Below, piece after piece: positions 24,996-34,216 of a DNA stretch of 48,090 bases. Positions within the stretch are counted from its first letter, which is position 1; every line of letters begins with the position of its first letter. Source of the DNA: an uncultured Bacilli bacterium (lineage in GTDB: Bacteria; Bacillota_I; Bacilli_A; RF39; UBA660); contig CANQQV010000012.1 in assembly GCA_947626095.1 (NCBI GenBank), forward strand, positions 1-48,090, written 5' to 3'. Under the pieces are notes generated by a model, which was not told the DNA's origin, did no database searches, and was given only the letters and a program-made list of their open reading frames with translations. The position numbers and the translations under genes were made by a program.

Positions 24996-25217
24996 ATGAG
25001 TAGTAATAAAAAGAATAAGAAAGTTAAAGAAGAAAGTTTAGAGCTTGAAGAGAAATCTTTAAAGAAAAAAGAAGAAAATACTAAACCTAAAAAGAAGAAA
25101 AAAATGACCACAGCCCAAAAAAATAAATTAATTATGCAAGTGGCTGCTTGGGCATTGGCTATTATTATGATATTAGGTGTTTTAGTATCAATTTTTGCTC
25201 CTTTATTTTATCAATAA
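24996..25217 (+). CDS. Small single-pass membrane protein with Lys-rich N-terminus
   Basis: A 73-residue protein: a very Lys/Glu-rich cytoplasmic N-terminus (1-47) and one transmembrane helix (about 50-71) ending right at the C-terminus. This is a tail-anchored layout with positive-inside topology. It resembles small membrane proteins of the DUF4044 kind in shape only. GAGGTGA precedes the ATG, and TTTACT (24947-24952) with TAAATT 17 nt later may be the promoter. It diverges from the SpoIIM-like gene. Confidence 0.75.
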   Translation: MSSNKKNKKVKEESLELEEKSLKKKEENTKPKKKKKMTTAQKNKLIMQVAAWALAIIMILGVLVSIFAPLFYQ

Positions 25218-25252
25218 AAAAATAATGATTTGCGAATCATTATTTTTATTTT
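25214..25252. terminator. Bidirectional terminator between the 24996 gene and mscL
   Basis: AAATAATGATT (25220-25230) pairs with AATCATTATTT (25235-25245), with A and T tracts on the two sides. Confidence 0.88.
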
Positions 25253-25716
25253 TGCTTTTTTAGTAAATCTCTTATTTCTTCTAGTAGAACTACTTCATCA
25301 GATTTAACTGGTTCAGCTGGTTTTTCTTCTTCCTCTTTTTTCTTATTAAAGAAACGATTAATAAATTTAATTATGATGAAGATACATAAAGCAGTTAATA
25401 GGAAGTCAACGGTATTTTGAATAAATTCACCATATTTTAAAACTACTTCACGGCCCCAGACATTGATGCGGCAAACTAAATCGGTAAAGTTAAAACCACC
25501 AACAACAACACCAACTATTGGCATTAAAATGTTGTTTGTTAAACTTGTAACAATATTTGAGAAAGCACCACCGATGATAACACCAACGGCTAAATCCATG
25601 ACGTTACCACGAGCAATGAAAGTTTTAAATTCAGATATAAAACCACTACTCTTCTTTTTAATATCTTGTAATTCATTTTCTAGATGAATACTTTTTTTAC
25701 TACTTTTTTTACTCAT
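25246..25716 (-). CDS. mscL: Large-conductance mechanosensitive channel
   Basis: Pentameric tension-gated channel that releases solutes on osmotic downshock. After a basic N-terminal extension of about 25 residues, the conserved FKTFIARGNVMDLAVGVIIG begins TM1 with the usual pore-lining Gly-rich face. Then comes MPIVGVVVGG and a periplasmic loop. TM2 begins YGEFIQNTVDFLL, and the C-terminal EVVLLEEIRDLLK is the cytoplasmic bundle. At 156 residues it is slightly long because of the N-terminal extension, which is unusual and Lys/Ser-rich. It is the distal gene of a minus-strand group. Confidence 0.96.
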   Translation of the reverse strand: MSKKSSKKSIHLENELQDIKKKSSGFISEFKTFIARGNVMDLAVGVIIGGAFSNIVTSLTNNILMPIVGVVVGGFNFTDLVCRINVWGREVVLKYGEFIQNTVDFLLTALCIFIIIKFINRFFNKKKEEEEKPAEPVKSDEVVLLEEIRDLLKKQK

Positions 25717-25727
25717 ACTCTACACCT

Positions 25728-26351
25728 TTACTTAATATAATCTTTATTATTTCTTTTTATTTCTGCGAAGTCATCATCTAATTTATTGTATGCATCGTAG
25801 AAGGCATATCTAACTTCGGAATTGATGTCATTATTATCAATTATTCCGTTGAAATTGTCAAGGGCATCCTTTAAGTCAGTTATGTATCTTTCTTCTAGCA
25901 TGTATTCGACAACTTCTAGGAGTAAGTCTCGATTAGCAAAAAGGAAGTCATAAGCGTTATATACTTCACCCATAGCGGCGTATGCGACTTGTTCAATCAT
26001 TTCGTATGGGCTTAGTTCTAAACGTTCGATTCTTTTTTGGTTAATTAAAAATTCATCGTCGGTAATAGTAAAGTCTTTTCCACGTAGACCAAAAGAAGCC
26101 ATACAGTATTTAACTAAGATATGCGCCAGATCATCTTGTTGAAGCATCATCGCTTTTTTACGGGCATTATTGATATTAGAAATATATGTATATTTATTAC
26201 CTTCAGGTTGAGTTTCTTCATCAAAGACACTATCATCATCAAATAGAACATATCTAATAGCTAAAATGGCATTGTTGTAGCCTTGAGATTCTTTAGTTGC
26301 ATAGAAAATATCATCAAGATCTTTAATACGACATAAAGCTAAATCTTCCAT
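25728..26351 (-). CDS. Unknown 207-aa acidic protein
   Basis: A soluble acidic protein, mainly helical, with no signal peptide, membrane segment or motif that I recognise. Features include an EETQPEGNKY linker near residue 62 and a helical C-terminal half rich in Asp and Tyr. It lies between the U32 gene (20 nt upstream) and mscL (11 nt downstream), so it is probably co-transcribed with both. AGGTGATTAG precedes the ATG. Confidence 0.78.
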   Translation of the reverse strand: MEDLALCRIKDLDDIFYATKESQGYNNAILAIRYVLFDDDSVFDEETQPEGNKYTYISNINNARKKAMMLQQDDLAHILVKYCMASFGLRGKDFTITDDEFLINQKRIERLELSPYEMIEQVAYAAMGEVYNAYDFLFANRDLLLEVVEYMLEERYITDLKDALDNFNGIIDNNDINSEVRYAFYDAYNKLDDDFAEIKRNNKDYIK

Positions 26352-26371
26352 CTAATCACCTACTATATTTA

Positions 26372-28558
26372 TTATATCACATCTTTTATTTTATCAATAA
26401 TAGATTGTATTTCTTCTTTAGTTTCGTCAAGTAATTCGACACGATAAGTGCCAAAACCTTTTAATTTAGGTATTTCGTTTAGAAGATTTACTTTTTCATG
26501 ATTAAAAATATGAGTATAACCATCATAAGTTATTAAGTATTCATGATTATTATGGTCTTTTAAATAAGTTTTTTCGTTATTGATATTAAAGATATTGTTT
26601 TTTATAATCATATTTTCTAAGGAACCATAGATGATTATTTCACTATTTCTTTTGTTTTTAATTTGATTTAAAGAGTTTATATTACATTCAACACTTAAAG
26701 TAATGCTATTAACGTTTAAATTAGTTAATGTATTGATACTGTAATCATTAGCGATATTTAAGTAATAGTCGCTTCTAATAGTGTTATCTTTAGCATATTT
26801 ATAGATAGAACCAATCTCAGAGCATAGTAATCTTTCATTTTTTATATCAGCTAATTTTTCATTAACACGATTTAATCTTAAGTAGATATTAGGATATTGA
26901 TGATATTTTTGATAGAGATTGATATCAGTGGTATAGATAATATCAATATTATTTTTAAGGCATGTAAGTAATTGAGTTTCATTTCTGGTTAAGATACTTA
27001 GTTCGGGGTTTACTTTTGTAATTGGTTTAAAGGAAATTAAGGATATTTGATTATTATGAGGAGTTAGATCTTCTTTTAAAGCAATTAATTTAGTCGTAGC
27101 TTTTCTTCTTAGTTCATTTAAATCTTTAATATTGATAAAGATATTATCGTCAATATCAATTGTAATGTGATTAGCAATAAATGGGGTATCTCCTAGTTTA
27201 CTTAGTTGTTTAGTTATTGATTCTTTAGTTATTGGGGCATTTAAAGCCTTTTCAGGCGCTTTATCCTCAATGGTAATATTATTTATTCCTTCAGTAATTG
27301 TTAAGCTTATCGGCTCATTTAAATGGGCTTTAAATGAAATATTGATTGGCAGCTTTTTAGAAGGAATATTATTTATTTCTTGATTTAATTTATAATCAAT
27401 AGTTTTTAAAACAGGACTATTGATGATGTCTTTTTCTTTTAAATGAGCTTTATTAGCTATTAAACAGATATTATTTTTTAATACTTCACTAACTAGTAAT
27501 CCTTTTTCGTTATATAAGGTATTTAGATACATACCAGTGTTAGTATTAGATATTCTAATGGCGTCTTCTTGATGAAGGTTTTCAATTAGTTTAATAGCTA
27601 TTTTATCTTTAATTACTTTTACTACTTTACCAATAATTACTCCTTGGTGATTAGAAGTCTTTTTATTAATAATATTTTCGGCGTTAAAGAGATATCCTTT
27701 CGTAAATTCACGATTATATATTTTAAGTAAGTTAGTTTCGTCTTCTTTAGTTAGAATTAATTCTTTATTTTGGTAATAATCATCTATTAATTTACGGAAT
27801 GTTTTAGTAACTATGGCGACATATTCTTTACTTTTCATACGACCTTCGACTTTTAAAGAATCAATATTAGAATCTAATATTTGTTTTAAATTTGGTAAGG
27901 TATTTAAATCTTTAGTACTTAGTAAGTAGCCTTTATCTACTTCTGTATTATCTTTTATAAGAGTATATGGTAGCCGACATGAACCAACACACATTCCCCT
28001 ATTTGCACTACGATGACCATTTAAAGCACTAAATAGACAGTTACCAGAGTAACAAACACATAAAGCACCATAGACGAAGATTTCTTTTTCAATATCGATA
28101 TTTAAGCTATTAATTGTATCTAAAGATGATTCACGATCAAAGACTACTCTTGGACAACCAAGATCTTTGTAATATTTAATACCTGGTTCATTATGATTAT
28201 GCGCTTGGGTTGATACATGGATGATAAGATTAGGTATTTGTTGACGGGTTATATTAATAAGACCGATATCTTGCATAATAACGGCATCAATATGGTTATT
28301 GTAAAGAAAGCTTAGATAGTTAAGAACTTCTTCTATTTCTTCGTTGTATATCATGGTATTTACGGTAACATATAGTTTAACGTTGTATAAATGGCATAGT
28401 TTAATAGCCGAGATTATTTCTTCATCGGTAAAATTGTTGGAATAAGCACGAGCGCCAAATTTTTTACCGCCAATATATATAGCATCGGCGCCATTATTAA
28501 TGGCAGCGATTAAACATTCCATATTACCAGCAGGAATTAATAGTTCGGTTTTTTGCAT
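26372..28558 (-). CDS. U32 peptidase-family protein (RlhA-like, RNA hydroxylation)
   Basis: Family U32 proteins, once called collagenases, are now known in E. coli as tRNA and rRNA hydroxylation factors (TrhP, RlhA). The N-terminal barrel begins ELLIPAGNMECLIAAINNGA. The Fe-S-type Cys set is intact: GALCVCYSGNC, then NRGMCVGSCRLPY (about 168-205). KVEGRMKS follows. The length of 728 residues and the long C-terminal part fit the longer RlhA-like branch with DUF3656 rather than the about 400-aa TrhP type. The frame is open from GTG 28567, but AGAGGTG fits ATG 28558. Whether it acts on 23S rRNA or tRNA cannot be told. Confidence 0.88.
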   Translation of the reverse strand: MQKTELLIPAGNMECLIAAINNGADAIYIGGKKFGARAYSNNFTDEEIISAIKLCHLYNVKLYVTVNTMIYNEEIEEVLNYLSFLYNNHIDAVIMQDIGLINITRQQIPNLIIHVSTQAHNHNEPGIKYYKDLGCPRVVFDRESSLDTINSLNIDIEKEIFVYGALCVCYSGNCLFSALNGHRSANRGMCVGSCRLPYTLIKDNTEVDKGYLLSTKDLNTLPNLKQILDSNIDSLKVEGRMKSKEYVAIVTKTFRKLIDDYYQNKELILTKEDETNLLKIYNREFTKGYLFNAENIINKKTSNHQGVIIGKVVKVIKDKIAIKLIENLHQEDAIRISNTNTGMYLNTLYNEKGLLVSEVLKNNICLIANKAHLKEKDIINSPVLKTIDYKLNQEINNIPSKKLPINISFKAHLNEPISLTITEGINNITIEDKAPEKALNAPITKESITKQLSKLGDTPFIANHITIDIDDNIFINIKDLNELRRKATTKLIALKEDLTPHNNQISLISFKPITKVNPELSILTRNETQLLTCLKNNIDIIYTTDINLYQKYHQYPNIYLRLNRVNEKLADIKNERLLCSEIGSIYKYAKDNTIRSDYYLNIANDYSINTLTNLNVNSITLSVECNINSLNQIKNKRNSEIIIYGSLENMIIKNNIFNINNEKTYLKDHNNHEYLITYDGYTHIFNHEKVNLLNEIPKLKGFGTYRVELLDETKEEIQSIIDKIKDVI

Positions 28559-28581
28559 ATAAATCACCTCTAAAATTATAT

Positions 28582-28605
28582 AAAAAAAGTAGCTTAATTG
28601 CTACT
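28582..28605 (-). terminator. Terminator after the 108-aa gene
   Basis: AGTAGC (28588-28593) pairs with GCTACT (28600-28605); A7 at 28582-28588 gives the T tract on the minus strand. The stem overlaps the gene's stop codon, so some readthrough would be needed to reach the U32 gene. Confidence 0.75.
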
Positions 28606-28920
28606 TGTTTGTGATTCGATACTTGTAACGAATTCATCAAGTTTTTCTTCGTAACTTGGATCTTCGTCAATACGTGAATCAATATATTCAATGGCGGTTA
28701 AAGTTTTATAAATTTCAGATGTTGGATCAACTTTTTCAACATACTCTGATCCATCTTCTTCAGTTACTTCGAAGAAGACAACATCTGTTTCATCTAGTGA
28801 ATCATCATCTTTAACCCCGATGGCATAATAATAGTTTTTGCCTTCAATTTCTTCTAAGTTATGTAGTAGTAGATAACGTTCCCCTGAATCGATTGTGATA
28901 ACGTTATTTTCTTTAATCAT
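28594..28920 (-). CDS. Small acidic protein, DUF1292-like
   Basis: A 108-residue acidic protein. Its opening pattern (DSGERYLLLHNLEEIEGKNYYYAIG, a short beta-rich stretch, then VVFFEVTEEDG) resembles the YrzB/DUF1292 family, in which a small beta domain of unknown function is common in Firmicutes; this match is by pattern only. The start overlaps the upstream stop (TAATG) behind GGAGG. Function unknown. Confidence 0.75.
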   Translation of the reverse strand: MIKENNVITIDSGERYLLLHNLEEIEGKNYYYAIGVKDDDSLDETDVVFFEVTEEDGSEYVEKVDPTSEIYKTLTAIEYIDSRIDEDPSYEEKLDEFVTSIESQTSSN

Positions 28921-30626
28921 TATAGCTTAGGACCTCCGTTTTCATTTGATATGTAATAGCTACTTAGCATTGTATCTATATCAGCTTTTAAATTTTCTAA
29001 AATTTGTCTTTGTTGTTTTTGTAGTCTAGCAAGTTTTTTATCTAGAGCGTTTTTAACTTTTTCGTAATCAGGTGATGATGGATTTAATTGGCTGATATTT
29101 TCTCTAGCAAGGGCTATTTCAGAATCAATTCTTCTTATTTGTTTATAGTTTTGATTTAATGATTCAAGAATTGCTTGTAAATCTTCACCTAGACTAACCA
29201 TATTTGGATTGTTTGTTGGATCAACTGCTCCGCCACTGTTTGGTCTTGATGGATCAGATGGCGTTGGAGGTACAGGTGGTGTAGCTCCGCCACCGGTGTT
29301 GTTTTGTGGTGTGGTTCTGCCACCATTATTTGGTGGTGGAGTTGGACCATTGCCATTATTATTTGGAGGAGGTGTTTGATTACCGCCGTTATTATTTCTT
29401 GGTGGTGTTGGGCCTCCTTGTGTTTGTTGAGGTTGTTGTTGACTTTGTGTGCGAGTTTGAGTGTTTGTTGGCGTATTACCATTACCATTACTTGGTGCAG
29501 GGGTTGGTGTTGGAGTTGGTGTTCCACCATTATTTTGTCCTTTTGCTGCGGCAATTAATTTTTTTCTTTTACGATTCATTGCCCAACCAAAGACACTTAA
29601 TATTGTTGCTGCTGGTATAGCAGCTGGTAAAATACCTACGGCAAAGCCAGCATATAATCCGACACCGACTAAACCAGTTGTAGCAACTGCATATTTAATT
29701 TTTCTTCGAGTATCATCATTACTCCATGAGCCTTTTACGCCACCAAAGAATGTTTTAAGTGTTTGTAAAGCACCTGGTTTTTGATAATTAAATACTTCTG
29801 CACTTGTTACGCGACGTCTGCCATTATTGGCTTGTTGTTGCTGAGCTGGTTGAGGTTGTCTAGGTTGTTGGGTTTGTGGTCCTTGTTGACCAGGTTGGGT
29901 TTGATTATTAGTTGGAGTTTGATTAGTTTGTTGTGGAGCCGCATTTCTTAAGATTTGACTATAATGGTAGGCATAATATTCAGATTGATTATCTTCCTTA
30001 AGCTCTGGATGTTCTCCTTTGTAATTTGTTTTTTCGTGGGGAAAAGGTTTACGATATTTGCCATCTTCTGTTTGTTCACTTTTTAAACCGTGAACTTTAT
30101 AATATAGTTTAATTTGCTCTTCATATTCTTCTGGTGTCTCGAAAGCAAATTTTGGACGCATAGCTTCATAATTTGTACCTGGAACTTTGCTTCCTTCATG
30201 TTTGAATTGATATATTTGATTTGGGAATTTTATACGTATTGAATGACCTAATATTCTTTCATAATCTGAGGCTTTTTGGGCTAAATCTCTTATTTTTTCG
30301 ATACGAATATTTAATGGTACTTCTTTTTCTTCACCATTAATTGTAATTTTTACCCCAGGAATATCATATAAGTCGTGATCGCTACAAACGTCATTTTCAC
30401 CATATTTAAAGAAAATGTTTTCTAATTCGTTTAAGCAATCATATTCTTCCTTATCTTCTTGTTGAATATATTCCCCTTTGTTTTTGTCTATTTCATATAA
30501 GTTGGCTTGTACACCTGGAATATTTGCTTTTTTACCATCTTCTAAGATAGCTTTTCGACGATTTCTTATAACAGATAGCAATTGGGCATTTAAATCTTCA
30601 CCTTTTACCATTATTTCGTTTTTCAT
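28920..30626 (-). CDS. Unknown protein with membrane hairpin and Gln/Pro/Asn-rich linkers
   Basis: A 568-residue protein with no signal peptide. Residues about 1-225 form a soluble charged domain. A Gln/Pro/Thr-rich linker (about 230-270) and a hydrophobic hairpin (about 310-350, GLVGVGLYAGFAVGILPAAI) follow. A long low-complexity stretch of Pro, Thr, Asn and Gly (about 370-490) leads to a helical coiled-coil C-terminus (about 495-560). Most of it is likely cytoplasmic or bridged across the membrane. The linkers resemble the tail of the HerA-like protein. The frame is open from GTG 30635, but AAGGAAGTGG fits ATG 30626. No family recognised. Confidence 0.8.
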   Translation of the reverse strand: MKNEIMVKGEDLNAQLLSVIRNRRKAILEDGKKANIPGVQANLYEIDKNKGEYIQQEDKEEYDCLNELENIFFKYGENDVCSDHDLYDIPGVKITINGEEKEVPLNIRIEKIRDLAQKASDYERILGHSIRIKFPNQIYQFKHEGSKVPGTNYEAMRPKFAFETPEEYEEQIKLYYKVHGLKSEQTEDGKYRKPFPHEKTNYKGEHPELKEDNQSEYYAYHYSQILRNAAPQQTNQTPTNNQTQPGQQGPQTQQPRQPQPAQQQQANNGRRRVTSAEVFNYQKPGALQTLKTFFGGVKGSWSNDDTRRKIKYAVATTGLVGVGLYAGFAVGILPAAIPAATILSVFGWAMNRKRKKLIAAAKGQNNGGTPTPTPTPAPSNGNGNTPTNTQTRTQSQQQPQQTQGGPTPPRNNNGGNQTPPPNNNGNGPTPPPNNGGRTTPQNNTGGGATPPVPPTPSDPSRPNSGGAVDPTNNPNMVSLGEDLQAILESLNQNYKQIRRIDSEIALARENISQLNPSSPDYEKVKNALDKKLARLQKQQRQILENLKADIDTMLSSYYISNENGGPKL

Positions 30627-30646
30627 AATTTCCACTTCCTTTTTTA

Positions 30647-30655
30647 ATTATAGCA
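30647..30655 (-). promoter_or_regulatory. Extended -10 promoter of the 28920-30626 gene
   Basis: On the minus strand, TGC followed by TATAAT (30647-30655), an extended -10 box 21 nt upstream of the start codon. No clear -35 is seen. Confidence 0.5.
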
Positions 30656-30658
30656 TAT

Positions 30659-31990
30659 TTATATTTTATTTTTAAATCCTTTTATCCAATTATAATCTTT
30701 ATTTGGTAAAATTTTGCAAAATACTTCATGAGCATCTTTGTTAAATGTTAGAGTTTTATCTTTTAATTTAATTTCACATTCCGAACCTTTTTTTACGTAA
30801 TATAGAACATCTGATGTTTTAACGGCCATGTATACTACGTTAAAATAAATAAGATTTAAGAAAATATGAAAGTAGCCATTAGCGACCCATGTTAGGTAGC
30901 AGGCGCCTTCATTAGAATAGATACGGTCGTAATTTTCTTTTATTCCTAAAGCATATTTTAGTTCAGTAAAACGATTACGACATTTTTCATCAGTATTTAG
31001 TATTCTTATATAATCATCTTCACTTAAATGAGAATTTATTGATGTAAATATTAGTTTCTTAATATTTAAACAAAGCATAGCATAAATAATAAAATTAACT
31101 AGATTTAGTAAACCTTGATACTCTTTAATAAACATTTTAGTGCCAATAACGATACAAAGAGCAATAAAATAGACTATTATTAGTAATAAGTAGTTATTGA
31201 ATTCTCCTTTGGCTGTTTCTTCTTTATCAATAATTTCAGCTTTGATTTTATGCATATATAATTCAAAGTCGTTTATATGATCTTCTGGTTTATATGTTGT
31301 TAGATTTTCTAATCTTTTTTCTTTGATATATTCATTTATTGTTTCAAGAGAATCTAATGTAAAATAGTATTCTTCTAAGTCGGTTTTTAAGACGATTTCT
31401 TTATTTTGATAATCAACTCTATAGTATCTTATATTGACAAATCTTATTGAAATTATTTCTGGTTTGTCATTTGATTTACAATTTAGTAAAAAAAGTGTAT
31501 CTTGTTTACTATTTGTCCATATATAGTATAATTCACCATGTGTTCCTGATATTTTACGAGTATTATCATTTATATTATATTTGGTTTTTATTTCTTCTAG
31601 AAGATAACTGTAGTAGCCATTTGGACCAGTTACGTATTTTCGTAATTTGGCTTCGTAATCTTCGATTGAATAATAACCATATTTCATTATTTCATTTAGA
31701 TATTTATTAGTTGTGCCTAGGGTTGTTGTTTTAAATATTATCTTTAGAATAATGTTAATGATAATAAATGCTATAAGTGCAAATACTTGGCTTTGAATGT
31801 TAAAATTACCGATGAGAACGATTATTAAAGCTAAGATTAATGGCACAATATTAACAATTATATAATATGGTTTATTATCATGATGAGATGATAAATTAAT
31901 AATATTTCTGTAATATTCTTTACGATAATCTTTAATCTTTGTTTCATATGTAGAAACAAATTTGTTGTTAACCCTTATATTCTTTTTCAT
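30659..31990 (-). CDS. Unknown four-TM membrane protein
   Basis: A 443-residue protein with two hydrophobic pairs (about 45-85 and 265-310) separated by a soluble domain of about 175 residues, then a soluble C-terminal domain of about 135 residues. With an even number of segments and a basic N-terminus, both soluble parts should be cytoplasmic. A GTHGELYYIWTN stretch lies in the central domain. No family is recognised. The frame is open from ATG 31999, but AAAGG at good spacing favours ATG 31990. It follows the RDD gene by 12 nt and is probably in its operon. Confidence 0.78.
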   Translation of the reverse strand: MKKNIRVNNKFVSTYETKIKDYRKEYYRNIINLSSHHDNKPYYIIVNIVPLILALIIVLIGNFNIQSQVFALIAFIIINIILKIIFKTTTLGTTNKYLNEIMKYGYYSIEDYEAKLRKYVTGPNGYYSYLLEEIKTKYNINDNTRKISGTHGELYYIWTNSKQDTLFLLNCKSNDKPEIISIRFVNIRYYRVDYQNKEIVLKTDLEEYYFTLDSLETINEYIKEKRLENLTTYKPEDHINDFELYMHKIKAEIIDKEETAKGEFNNYLLLIIVYFIALCIVIGTKMFIKEYQGLLNLVNFIIYAMLCLNIKKLIFTSINSHLSEDDYIRILNTDEKCRNRFTELKYALGIKENYDRIYSNEGACYLTWVANGYFHIFLNLIYFNVVYMAVKTSDVLYYVKKGSECEIKLKDKTLTFNKDAHEVFCKILPNKDYNWIKGFKNKI

Positions 31991-32002
31991 ATGCTTCATC
32001 CT

Positions 32003-32620
32003 TTATTTTTCGTTAGTATCTGATTTTTTGTCAGGAGCTTTTTCTTTTGTATCAATTACTTTAGTATTACAAATTAGATCGTGTAAACCACGTTCATCAT
32101 CTCTAAAAATCATAAAGCCTAACATAGCGAATAGTAGGAACGTTGAGGCATAAGATACATAATTATTAACTATAAACCATGTATTTTTGTTGCCTAATAA
32201 AAGAACAACTATTGCAATTAATTTAGGAATAAAGTTCGTTACTAATACTGCTCTTAAAATAAATAATGCGGAATCTAAGTTTTTTCCCTTGACTGGAGCT
32301 ACTTTTATATTAAAGATTTTTTTACCAAGTGTTTGGCCATTTAATAAGTAAGCTAAAACACCGAAGTATAGGAATAATAAACCTAGATTGATAATTTGTA
32401 ATGATTTAGTTTTAACTTGCATTTGATATGCGATATCAATCAAGGTATCCTCGTTTATTTCACCTGATCCGTTTTCATAGATTATATTTATATATTCTTG
32501 ACTTATTTTGTCGTATTCTTCCATTTTGGTTTTGGCTGTAATAGCAGAAAAAATTAAGGAAGATATTAGTGATACAAGAAAGATATCGATTACATAAGCC
32601 ATAATTCTTTTAAACTTCAT
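32003..32620 (-). CDS. RDD-family membrane protein
   Basis: A 205-residue membrane protein with the RDD pattern: Arg in FKRIMAYVIDIFLV (with the paired Asp in the first helix), a second region GQTLGKKIFNIKV, and RGLHDLICNTKVI at the C-terminus. About four hydrophobic segments. The family is poorly understood; some members act in Na+ or osmolyte transport. The frame opens at GTG 32629, but GTAGGTGAG fits ATG 32620. It is followed 12 nt later by the four-TM gene. Confidence 0.87.
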   Translation of the reverse strand: MKFKRIMAYVIDIFLVSLISSLIFSAITAKTKMEEYDKISQEYINIIYENGSGEINEDTLIDIAYQMQVKTKSLQIINLGLLFLYFGVLAYLLNGQTLGKKIFNIKVAPVKGKNLDSALFILRAVLVTNFIPKLIAIVVLLLGNKNTWFIVNNYVSYASTFLLFAMLGFMIFRDDERGLHDLICNTKVIDTKEKAPDKKSDTNEK

Positions 32621-32674
32621 TTCACTCACCTACTTTATATTATAACAGATATCTTTAAGAGAATAAATTAATTT

Positions 32675-33499
32675 TTAAATTTTAGAAGTTGTTGTGAAAG
32701 AATCTAGTATTTTAATTGTATGATTATGTTTATCGATATTATTAACTAAATACATATATTGATTTTCATTTAAAATGATAGCTCTAGTTTTACTACTAAA
32801 AAAATCATTATATAAATTATTTAGATTATCATATGTTTGATAATTAGCTCCATCTATTTTTAAATCTAATACTTTTTTTAAATTGGCAGTATTTTGATTT
32901 TTAATTAAACCGATATTTTTGTTATTGATACTATAAATACTTTGATTAGTATTATTATCGAATGTGATAATGTAATACGTTTTATCTTCATAATAGCTGT
33001 TATTTAAACGATTAATATAACCGTAGACATTATTCATATATATAACACTTGTAAGCATGATAATACTTAGAATAGTTGTAAAGACTTTACCACTTATATA
33101 TTTATTATATGATATGGCAATAAGCATAAAAAATAACATTATAGCAATTATGTAAATATTTATTGTATTTGAAACGATATTTGTTTTTATAAGACCATAA
33201 CTAAAGATAAGAAAGATAAATAAAATAATTGAATTAAAGATGATATGAATATTAGTTTTAAAAATAAAAAATAAATTTTTAATTATTTTAAGAAAAGTAT
33301 TTTGTTTATTATTAGTTTTTTGAGGTTTTACTAATGTTTTTTTTGAAAAAGTGTTATTGCTTTTTTCATTTTTAGCAGTAAGGAAGACATTATATTTTAC
33401 TTGGCTTTTATCAACTAGTTGCGGTTTTTTACTTTGAATTTGTTTGGTGTCTTTATTTTTAATTGCTTTCTTTTTAAGTTTTTTTTGATGATTGCCCAT
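32675..33499 (-). CDS. Membrane protein with truncated LCP-type N-terminal architecture (paralogue A)
   Basis: A 274-residue protein. A very basic cytoplasmic N-terminus (about 1-75) is followed by three hydrophobic segments (about 82-160) and an extracellular domain of about 100 residues. That domain contains TYYIITFDNN, NKNIGLIKN and TRAIILNENQYMYL. This resembles the substrate-binding-like segment found in front of LytR-CpsA-Psr domains in some Firmicutes, but no LCP domain follows. It shares its layout with the gene immediately upstream, so the two look like tandem duplicates. AGGAGG-like purines (complement of CCTCC at 33508-33512) precede the ATG. Function unknown. Confidence 0.72.
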   Translation of the reverse strand: MGNHQKKLKKKAIKNKDTKQIQSKKPQLVDKSQVKYNVFLTAKNEKSNNTFSKKTLVKPQKTNNKQNTFLKIIKNLFFIFKTNIHIIFNSIILFIFLIFSYGLIKTNIVSNTINIYIIAIMLFFMLIAISYNKYISGKVFTTILSIIMLTSVIYMNNVYGYINRLNNSYYEDKTYYIITFDNNTNQSIYSINNKNIGLIKNQNTANLKKVLDLKIDGANYQTYDNLNNLYNDFFSSKTRAIILNENQYMYLVNNIDKHNHTIKILDSFTTTSKI

Positions 33500-33517
33500 G
33501 TATTTGCCTCCTTTTTT

Positions 33518-34129
33518 TTAAAAATTATTTAATGTTTTTATTTTACCTTCATATATTGATGTTAATTTACTTTTGTATTTATCATCATTATTTAAATTTT
33601 GATAATCTTCATCACTTATGATAATTGATTGAACTTCGTAGTTTTTTAAAGCGTTTAATAATTCATCACTTGTATCGTAAGTCATATATTCGATATTGGA
33701 AACATTATTTAAGTATTTTTTGACGTTTAAACTATTTTTACTTAACATTCCTATTTTTTTACCTTCTAACTTAGTTAGATTATTATAAGTTGTTGTACTT
33801 TTATGGACGTATACTTCGTAGGTATCATATTTATATTTTTTAGAGTAGATATTTTCTAAATAGGAATATGTATTGTTTAAATTGTTTATATTAAATAGAC
33901 AGGTTATGGTAATAATGATTGTAAGAACAATGCCCATATTATATATAAGATTATGTTTGTTTAAATAACAATATACGATAATTATAAGAGATATTAGGAA
34001 GATAATACTGATAAGAATGATGAGAAAAGTTGGAATGTTTTTGATTGTTATGAAGCCGACTAAAAGGGTTATGTATGAAAAAAGGCAAATGTTAATTAAT
34101 ATGGCATTTAAAATAAATTTTTTTAGCAT
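33518..34129 (-). CDS. Membrane protein with truncated LCP-type N-terminal architecture (paralogue B)
   Basis: A 203-residue protein with three hydrophobic segments (about 8-85) and an extracellular domain. The domain contains KYDTYEVYVHKS, GKKIGMLSKNSLNVKKYL and VQSIIISDEDYQNL, corresponding position by position to the same elements of the downstream paralogue. It lacks the basic N-terminal extension of paralogue A. The Lys-Lys-Ile-Gly-(Leu/Met) strand and the later Ile-Ile-(Leu/Ser) strand are typical of one lobe of a periplasmic binding protein fold. GGGGG (complement of 34137-34141) precedes the ATG. The pair is probably co-transcribed. Function unknown. Confidence 0.72.
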   Translation of the reverse strand: MLKKFILNAILINICLFSYITLLVGFITIKNIPTFLIILISIIFLISLIIIVYCYLNKHNLIYNMGIVLTIIITITCLFNINNLNNTYSYLENIYSKKYKYDTYEVYVHKSTTTYNNLTKLEGKKIGMLSKNSLNVKKYLNNVSNIEYMTYDTSDELLNALKNYEVQSIIISDEDYQNLNNDDKYKSKLTSIYEGKIKTLNNF

Positions 34130-34193
34130 AACAATCCCCCTTTTTTATGTATTTGATATCTTAATATAAAATGCTTAAAAAAGCAAATTTTTC

Positions 34194-34216
34194 ATAAAAA
34201 AAAGAGCATAGCTCTT
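34194..34216 (-). terminator. Terminator of the 139-aa gene
   Basis: AAGAGC (34202-34207) pairs with GCTCTT (34211-34216); an A-rich run upstream gives the T tract on the minus strand. Confidence 0.78.

Noticed and set aside
29304-29784. Open frames on the + strand opposite the Pro/Asn/Gln-rich protein
   Set aside because: They arise from the biased codons of the low-complexity linker, lack ribosome binding sites and give Trp/Val/Leu-rich nonsense.
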